Shown piece after piece: positions 58,978-64,000 of a stretch of DNA of 64,000 nt (position 1 is its first letter; each line of letters begins with the position of its first letter). The notes under the pieces are model-generated. The model saw only the letters and a program-made list of their open reading frames with translations. It was not told the origin of the DNA and made no database searches. The position numbers and the translations under genes are program-made. Origin of the DNA: a virus. The stretch covers positions 124,001-188,000 of the IMG/VR virus record IMGVR_UViG_3300020473_000013; one strand, 5' to 3'.

Positions 58978-59559
58978 ATGCCCTTACTTACCAAACAGTC
59001 GGGGGCTTGGACGGATTTGGCAGCGAGCGCTGTCTTCTTGTTCCACTCTGGACAGATCAAGAACCCGACCCAAGCCTTCATCAAGCGAGCAGGATCATGG
59101 CAGCCAGTATTCGATGCTGGGAATCCATGGCCTGCTTCTCCTCTCCCTGCAGGTACGCCTCGCTTCGGTGTCGCACAGTTCTCCGACACCGACTTCACAG
59201 GAGGCAAGACCGACCCCAACCCAGCTGGCGATCCGTACATCCGCTGGTCAGGCGTTCAAGAGTTCATGGATACCGTACTGCTACAACAAGGTACGGACAT
59301 AGACCTTAACGTTCCCTACCCTGAGTATGGTTACTTCGCGCATCCGAAGTCCATGGGTACCGCATCTATTGTCGATAATGCGTTCGGCTTTGAAGGCGGT
59401 TGGGACGGCGCAGCATGGGAAGAAGACGGCGGCACGGGCTCTACCACAGGTCCTGTCGAGGTGACCTACGATGATGGCGACGGACCCAAACAGTGGCTCG
59501 TCTATCGTACAGACTACTCAGGCCTCGGTCAGATGTCTTGGTCTGCCACCATCTCCTGA
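58978..59559 (+). CDS. Short fibre protein, divergent paralogue of the preceding gene
   Basis: 193 residues from the ATG behind GCAGGAG. Upstream frame codons lie over the terminator, so the later start is right. It shares the MPLLTKQSGAW start and the end module (EYGYFAHPKSMG, GGWDGAAW, QWLVYRTDYSG) but has diverged more than the other two copies and carries an insert after PRFGVAQF. The gene likely arose from the same duplication series. Confidence 0.8.
   Translation: MPLLTKQSGAWTDLAASAVFLFHSGQIKNPTQAFIKRAGSWQPVFDAGNPWPASPLPAGTPRFGVAQFSDTDFTGGKTDPNPAGDPYIRWSGVQEFMDTVLLQQGTDIDLNVPYPEYGYFAHPKSMGTASIVDNAFGFEGGWDGAAWEEDGGTGSTTGPVEVTYDDGDGPKQWLVYRTDYSGLGQMSWSATIS
59158..59556 (+). repeat. Fibre-end module, copy 3 of 3 (divergent)
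   Basis: Codes for about 133 residues. HPKS, WDGA and VYRTD landmarks kept, intervening loops differ from copies 1 and 2. Confidence 0.75.
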
Positions 59560-59566
59560 CGAAAGC

Positions 59567-59574
59567 TGTAAATT
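59567..59574 (+). promoter_or_regulatory. TGTAAATT, putative phage promoter
   Basis: Seven of eight octamer bases, beginning eight bases after a stop codon. It lies ahead of a structured leader and 100 bases before the next ATG. Confidence 0.45.
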
Positions 59575-59585
59575 GTAGATATAAA

Positions 59586-59656
59586 GTGCGTGCCGCGCAC
59601 GGGCAGGCCCTGTAATTGGTAGCCTTGCCCAAATCTGATTATGGGGCCTACGCCCC
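59586..59656 (+). promoter_or_regulatory. Leader with three successive hairpins
   Basis: GTGCG/CGCAC (59586-59600), GGGCA-GGC/GCC-TTGCCC (59601-59630) and GGGGC/GCCCC (59643-59656) follow each other, then CTCTTTGGAGAGG with the ribosome site. The last hairpin and the T-rich run could act as an attenuator. No known riboswitch family is recognised. Confidence 0.45.
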
Positions 59657-59674
59657 TCTCTTTGGAGAGGATTT

Positions 59675-61069
59675 ATGTTCTTTGTATCCCTAGCCGCCAA
59701 CATTGACCCGGACGACTATGCTTGGCTGGTGTTCACCCGTGCGACGAAGATGCGCCTCAAAGGCTATCACCAACGCCATGTTCTCAATCTGGAGAAAGGT
59801 GACATCTTTGGCGTCCGCCGTACGCGGTCCAACACCTACCAGTTAGTCAAGTCTGACTCGATGCACATTTTGTATCGCAACATCAAGCCGAAGACGCACG
59901 ATAACATTCTGAACAACAGTATTCCTTACAAGGGACCGACTCCTTCCAAGCAGGAGGTTGAGGAAGGGTTTGTGCGGCCTCGCAAGGTGTCTACGCGGGA
60001 GCCTAGCCAACGCTCCAACAAGCGCACCGACGACTACTTTAAGCCGTCCAAACAGCGTATTACCGAGAAGTACGAGATCGACCAGTCCAACTATCAGTGG
60101 CGCAAGCTCAAGGAAGGGCCCATCCGCGTCCTTAGTAAGAAGCAAGGCAAGGCGCGCGGTATTCTGCGTTCTGGTGATGTGGTAGGTATGCGTTTCCGCA
60201 GCCCTGCCCGAGGCGGTTATGTTCTTCTGGACGGTAACGTTCGTGTTCACGTTTCCCACGAAATGTACACCGAGATAGTCCACGCCTCCCGTGTCGTACC
60301 TGATAGTGAGCAGCGCTCGGACGTGGTTGATCTTGGCAAGAACGTTTCCGAGGAAAAGCTCAAGGAGCAAGAGGCTAAGCGAAAGAAAGCACTTCCTGTT
60401 AAGCGTAAGCCTGCCGCTCCTCCAGAAGACATCGAGGAGGAGCCCATCCAGAAGATGTACGACATCGACGAGGTGGACGAAGACTTCCACGCTCGGACTA
60501 AGCGTCGCGCCAAAACACAGCGCAATTTGCGCAGGACAATCCGCAAGCTGTTGGAGGTACCGGAGCAGGATACTTGGGTAGAGAACGAGGATGAAGGTTT
60601 CGAGGACGAAGGTGAAGCCCCTGTTCAAGGTACCCCGGAATCTGGAGACGAGTTCGAGCCTGAGGATGAAAGCACGCCTGAAGAGGAGCCTGATCTGGAC
60701 GAAGACGCTGATCTGGATGAAGATGAGGACGAGGACGAGGACGAAGAAGATACCTCTCCTGCTATCGAACAGCTTGAACCCGGCACCGTCTTCCGTATGA
60801 CGAAAGGCAGCAACCGTACTTTTGTCGTGGTCGAATCTAATCCTATGGAGCGCAACGAGAACCTGGTGGAACTCACTCTGTTCGATCCTGCTGCTGGTGG
60901 TGATGATGACTACGACATGTACCGCCTCCGTCTTAACGTCAACATGCCGATGTCCAAGTTCAAGGAGAGCGCCGAGGTTTCGGCTGAACCCTTCGATCCC
61001 AAAAAACTCAAAGAACTACAGGACAGTGTAGAGTATGCTGACATTAAATCTATCTCTCTCGTCAAGTAG
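59675..61069 (+). CDS. Acidic multi-domain protein, N-terminus paralogous to the 36477 gene
   Basis: 464 residues. Residues 1-70 share FFxxLAxxxxDPxxYAW and FGxxRxRxxxxxL spacing with the 36477 protein. A second domain (about 145-215, GDVVGMRFRSPARGGYVLLDG) and a third (about 365-440, GTVFRMTKGSNRTFVVVE) look like further versions of the same beta-rich fold. Between them is a very acidic low-complexity run (about 310-360). Role unknown; it precedes the ligase and may be replication-linked. GGAGAGG precedes the ATG. Confidence 0.7.
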   Translation: MFFVSLAANIDPDDYAWLVFTRATKMRLKGYHQRHVLNLEKGDIFGVRRTRSNTYQLVKSDSMHILYRNIKPKTHDNILNNSIPYKGPTPSKQEVEEGFVRPRKVSTREPSQRSNKRTDDYFKPSKQRITEKYEIDQSNYQWRKLKEGPIRVLSKKQGKARGILRSGDVVGMRFRSPARGGYVLLDGNVRVHVSHEMYTEIVHASRVVPDSEQRSDVVDLGKNVSEEKLKEQEAKRKKALPVKRKPAAPPEDIEEEPIQKMYDIDEVDEDFHARTKRRAKTQRNLRRTIRKLLEVPEQDTWVENEDEGFEDEGEAPVQGTPESGDEFEPEDESTPEEEPDLDEDADLDEDEDEDEDEEDTSPAIEQLEPGTVFRMTKGSNRTFVVVESNPMERNENLVELTLFDPAAGGDDDYDMYRLRLNVNMPMSKFKESAEVSAEPFDPKKLKELQDSVEYADIKSISLVK

Positions 61070-61079
61070 GAACCGTGTC

Positions 61080-63047
61080 GTGCCTAAACGTCCTGAAGGT
61101 GTCTCCTTAGCTGCGTTCAACCGTGATCCGGGTGTGTACGCGGAGAAGCTCAACCGTACGCAATCCATCGGTCTGGCGAAGTACCTCGACTACTGGTACC
61201 ACGAGAAAAACAAGCCAAAGTCTGAGGACGAGGCCTACGACATCCTGCTCGATCTCATTCAGGCCCGCTGGCCCAAAGCTCGCTACCTGAAGAAGGTCGG
61301 CCATAAGGTCGTAACGAAAGGCCGCAAGGAGGTCCAGCTTCCGATCTTCATGCCCTCTCTCGACAAGGCCAAGGCGGATACGAAGAACCTGCCCAAGTTC
61401 CTGTCCGGCGCATTCGTCGTGTCGGACAAGCTCGACGGTATCAGCCTTCTGCTAGAGTATCGCAACGGCATTCCCTACGCCTGCTACACGCGGGGCGACG
61501 GAACTAAGGGGCAGGACGTATCTGGTGTCATCCCCGCCCTCAATATACCGAAGCGTATCACCGACAAGTCTACCGTGCTGGTTCGGTGCGAGTTCATCAT
61601 CAAGCGTACCACATTCAACAAACGCCACTCTAAGGCACAAGGCAAAGGCGAGTATAAGACTAGCCGAAACATGGGTGGTGGCCTTCTCACTCGCAACGAG
61701 CCTTCCAAAGCGGTGAGCGACTTCGATGTGAAGGCCTACGAGATTTCCAAAGGCAAGGGCGCGGGTAAGCCGCTGAGTTCTCAGCTCGCGTACCTCAAGC
61801 GGCAAGGCTTTACCGTGGTACGCCACAAGAAGTACAGCTCCTTGACCGTCGATCAACTGACCGAGCTTCTGGAGCAGTTCCGCTCCACAGCCAAGTATGA
61901 CATCGACGGCATCGTGGTGACGAAGGACAAGTCGTACTCCATCACACGCTCCAACCCGAAGCACGCCAAGGCGTTCAAGATGAACTCCCTCGCCGCATCC
62001 AAGGTGGTGAAGATCAAGGACATCGAGTGGCGTCGCTCGCGCTACGGTAAGCTGGTGCCGCGTGTTATCCTCGACCCGATCGAACTCGGCGGTGTCACGG
62101 TGACCTACCTCACAGGTCACAACTTCTACTATATCCAGCACGGCTTTCGATACCAAGATCGTAACAAGGGTTTGCCTGTTCGCCCCTTGGGCAAAGGTGC
62201 TGAGATTCGCGTCATCCGCAGTGGCGATGTTATTCCGTGGATCATGGAAGTCGTCAAGCCTGTTCGCAAGCCCTCGCAACCTCAGGAACCTTTCACTCTC
62301 GACGAGTCTGGGGTGTTCGCTATGGCCGTGCGGGAGAAAGGTGCCAAGGACCCTGCGCTTCGTAAGCAACGTATCACCCATTTCTTTAGTGCCATGAAGA
62401 TGAAGGGTGTGAAGGCAGGACAGATAGAGCGCTTGTACGATGCAGGTTTCCGCACGTTGCGCAGCATTCTCCATGCTACAGAGGACAAGCTGCTGAATGC
62501 CGGGTTTAAGGAGAAGACTGCTCAGAACATCACGACCACCGTGCGCAAAGGTCTGGCCGATGCCACGTTCGCTAAAACTGCCTACGCCAGCTCCGTTTTC
62601 GGGGACAAGATCGGCGAGTCTAAGATGCAGGCCGTGATCGACGCATATCCTGACATCATGGAGCGCGTCGATACGTTCAGCGCTCAGGAGCTACAGGAGC
62701 AGATCGAGGAGATCGAAGGCATCAAGACGCAAGCTCGCGTGATAGCTCGGCGTCTGCCCAAGTTCGCCAAGTTCCTTGAGCGTAACCGCATTCAGCTCGT
62801 GGGTGAGGTCGCTCAGGTACAGGAGAGCAATAAGCTGGAAGGTATCAAGGTGTTGTTCACTTCCGTGCGTGATGATGACCTGCTTCAATCCATCAAGGCG
62901 AACGGCGGCGACAAGGCCTCTTCGGTCAAGTCAGCCACCCATCTAGTCGTCAAGCCCGGCGCGTCGAACAAGAAGACTGCCGAGGCGGAGGACAAGGGCA
63001 TCCCGATCATGACTGTGGACGAGTTCCGCAAGAAGTTCAAGCTGTGA
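61080..63047 (+). CDS. ligA: NAD-dependent DNA ligase without zinc finger
   Basis: 655 residues from a GTG nine bases after AGGA; the upstream ATG in frame lies inside the previous gene. Domain Ia, needed for NAD, is seen in KPKSEDEAYDILLDLI (about 45-60). The adenylation Lys is Lys117 in SDKLDG. Downstream RGDGTKGQDVSG and VVTKD-type motifs complete the nucleotidyltransferase fold; an OB fold, helix-hairpin-helix repeats (about 440-570) and a C-terminal BRCT domain (about 582-655) follow. The four-cysteine zinc module of bacterial LigA is missing. It would seal Okazaki fragments. Activity is likely, since other phage NAD ligases also lack parts. Confidence 0.92.
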   Translation: MPKRPEGVSLAAFNRDPGVYAEKLNRTQSIGLAKYLDYWYHEKNKPKSEDEAYDILLDLIQARWPKARYLKKVGHKVVTKGRKEVQLPIFMPSLDKAKADTKNLPKFLSGAFVVSDKLDGISLLLEYRNGIPYACYTRGDGTKGQDVSGVIPALNIPKRITDKSTVLVRCEFIIKRTTFNKRHSKAQGKGEYKTSRNMGGGLLTRNEPSKAVSDFDVKAYEISKGKGAGKPLSSQLAYLKRQGFTVVRHKKYSSLTVDQLTELLEQFRSTAKYDIDGIVVTKDKSYSITRSNPKHAKAFKMNSLAASKVVKIKDIEWRRSRYGKLVPRVILDPIELGGVTVTYLTGHNFYYIQHGFRYQDRNKGLPVRPLGKGAEIRVIRSGDVIPWIMEVVKPVRKPSQPQEPFTLDESGVFAMAVREKGAKDPALRKQRITHFFSAMKMKGVKAGQIERLYDAGFRTLRSILHATEDKLLNAGFKEKTAQNITTTVRKGLADATFAKTAYASSVFGDKIGESKMQAVIDAYPDIMERVDTFSAQELQEQIEEIEGIKTQARVIARRLPKFAKFLERNRIQLVGEVAQVQESNKLEGIKVLFTSVRDDDLLQSIKANGGDKASSVKSATHLVVKPGASNKKTAEAEDKGIPIMTVDEFRKKFKL

Positions 63048-63055
63048 GGTGATGG

Positions 63056-63577
63056 ATGAAGATCGAAAGAGCAGGGTTGGTCGGTGGGTATTTCGAGGAG
63101 TTTCGACTTCCTACAGAAGGCGAAGAGGCTCAGTCTTTAGTGGCGGTTCCTGATGGAATTGTTGTGAAGACCCAAACGGGCGATCGCCCTGTTCCTAGAG
63201 CCTTAGAGGACTTCCTGTCTCCCGGTAGCTTCACATTCACTATCCCTGCAGGCATGACGAGCTTGAAGTACACTCTCTCCGGAGGCGCTGGAGGGTCTGG
63301 AACCGGGTTCTGGGGAGGTAGATACTATGTATCCTACGGAGGCGCTGGAGCCCTCGTAGAAGGCACGTTAGATGTGACAGGCGGACAGGTCGTCAACGTT
63401 ACTGTAGGGGCCATGGGTGATCGCTCGGACGGGTATGCCACGGTTATGGAGATTGACGGACGGCGTATACAAGCTCTAGGCGGCGAGCGCGGTCAAGGGT
63501 GGGGTGTCAATGGGGACCCGGCGCTGCCCTTAGGAGGATCAGACTCTAATGGTTACGCTATGTTTGACAGGGGATAA
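63056..63577 (+). CDS. Glycine-rich virion-type protein
   Basis: 173 residues behind GAGGTG. A short N-terminal part (MKIERAGLVGGYFEEF) is followed by a beta-rich domain with glycine-rich loops (SGGAGGSGTGFWGG at about 81-94), like the glycine-rich proteins of phage tail tips. The next gene starts the same way and is a paralogue. Function as a fibre or tip component is inferred. Confidence 0.65.
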   Translation: MKIERAGLVGGYFEEFRLPTEGEEAQSLVAVPDGIVVKTQTGDRPVPRALEDFLSPGSFTFTIPAGMTSLKYTLSGGAGGSGTGFWGGRYYVSYGGAGALVEGTLDVTGGQVVNVTVGAMGDRSDGYATVMEIDGRRIQALGGERGQGWGVNGDPALPLGGSDSNGYAMFDRG

Positions 63578-63579
63578 GT

Positions 63580-64000
63580 ATGAAGATCGAAAAGGCACAC
63601 ATGGTGGGAGGATCCTTAGAACGTCTGTCTCTTCCCACGGTCGGCGATCCCTCGACTGGGGCTCTTGTTGTCCAGGATAGCGACATCCACATAGGCATGA
63701 ACGATCAGTTCAACTCCCTCCGTCCAGAGTTCTCATTTAGCGCTCCAGGGCCTGGGACGTATACCATGACCGTGCCGTACGGCGTACACCGCATAGTCTG
63801 TAACCTGCGCGGAGCAGGAGGCGGAGGCGGCGGCGCCGGACTGCATCCGAACTCGATCTACACGCATCGAGACGCTAACGGTGGCAGCGGAGGGGATGGT
63901 GCTCGACTGTACGAATACATAGACGTGTCCCCTTTTGATGAGATTCGCCTGATTGTTGGACAAGGTGGGTCCGCAGGATCCAACAGGACCGGATATAACG
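63580..64000 (+). CDS. Glycine-rich virion-type protein, truncated by the window end
   Basis: An ATG behind GGGGATA opens a frame that has no stop before base 64000 (140 codons seen). MKIEKAHMVGGS parallels the previous protein's start, and GAGGGGGGAGLH (about 79-90) falls in the same place as its glycine-rich stretch. The two are tandem paralogues. Confidence 0.7.
   Translation, partial: MKIEKAHMVGGSLERLSLPTVGDPSTGALVVQDSDIHIGMNDQFNSLRPEFSFSAPGPGTYTMTVPYGVHRIVCNLRGAGGGGGGAGLHPNSIYTHRDANGGSGGDGARLYEYIDVSPFDEIRLIVGQGGSAGSNRTGYN

Noticed and set aside
57379-59556. Diversity-generating retroelement at the repeated fibre ends
   Set aside because: No reverse transcriptase or adenine-biased template/variable pair is visible; the copies differ at all kinds of positions.
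59586-59630. tRNA gene
   Set aside because: Hairpins do not make a cloverleaf, and there is no anticodon arm, T-loop or CCA end.

Overview
The window is a stretch of a large double-stranded DNA tailed phage with a contractile tail (myovirus), GC roughly in the mid-50s percent. No host genes are visible. The evidence is a contractile tail sheath (50842-52473), a very long Ig-repeat fibre-like protein (53272-57768), several other virion-type proteins, and a nearly complete set of phage replication and recombination genes packed head to tail. The genes often overlap by ATGA. All but one confident gene lie on the + strand. The size and mixture of genes suggest a jumbo phage. The AlgP/histone-H1-like protein and base composition are compatible with a gammaproteobacterial host such as Pseudomonas, but that is only a guess. 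I see no tRNA, CRISPR array, integrase or insertion sequence.

Layout: 1-2158 has putative structural and hypothetical genes. 2176-2601 is a lone minus-strand gene, followed by an unusual hairpin-rich, mostly non-coding island (2602-3500). 3501-8258 is a modification operon region: a ParB-like protein, a cytosine-C5 DNA methyltransferase, a CmoA-like carboxy-SAM synthase and an asparagine-synthetase-like ATP pyrophosphatase. 8414-9684 has a lipoprotein coupled to a zincin-like protein. 9862-17871 holds a DnaX-type clamp loader, a MazG-like NTP pyrophosphohydrolase and the Rad50/Mre11 (gp46/gp47-like) pair. 18006-18920 is the H1-like DNA-binding protein. 19017-28099 is mostly structural-looking or unknown proteins, plus an HNH endonuclease. 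28111-34107 is a giant SNF2-family protein of 1,998 residues. 34169-37550 has a guanylate-kinase-like protein and unknowns. 37563-45535 has a cysteine-less thioredoxin-like protein, a family A DNA polymerase, a DnaN-like clamp and a UvsW-like helicase. 45545-50651 has small accessory proteins (SLOG, J-domain, DEDD exonuclease). 50842-59559 is the tail sheath and fibre region. 59675-64000 has an acidic multi-domain protein, an NAD-dependent DNA ligase and glycine-rich virion proteins.

Two things stand out. First, the methyltransferase, CmoA-like and PP-loop ligase genes together look like a pathway that could put a carboxymethyl group on cytosine and then amidate it. The methyltransferase has lost the usual motif X Asn and carries Arg and His there, which fits a change of cofactor from SAM to carboxy-SAM. 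Second, an octamer TGTAAATA, close to the T4 late promoter TATAAATA and often followed after four bases by GCA, sits at gene boundaries through the whole window. It is probably a phage-specific promoter. Rho-independent terminators directly precede two of its copies, which supports this. The replication set mixes bacterial-type parts (DnaX, DnaN, NAD ligase) with a UDG-like/exonuclease/PolA polymerase and T4-type recombination nucleases.

All assignments are from reading the sequence. No database search or structure prediction was run.
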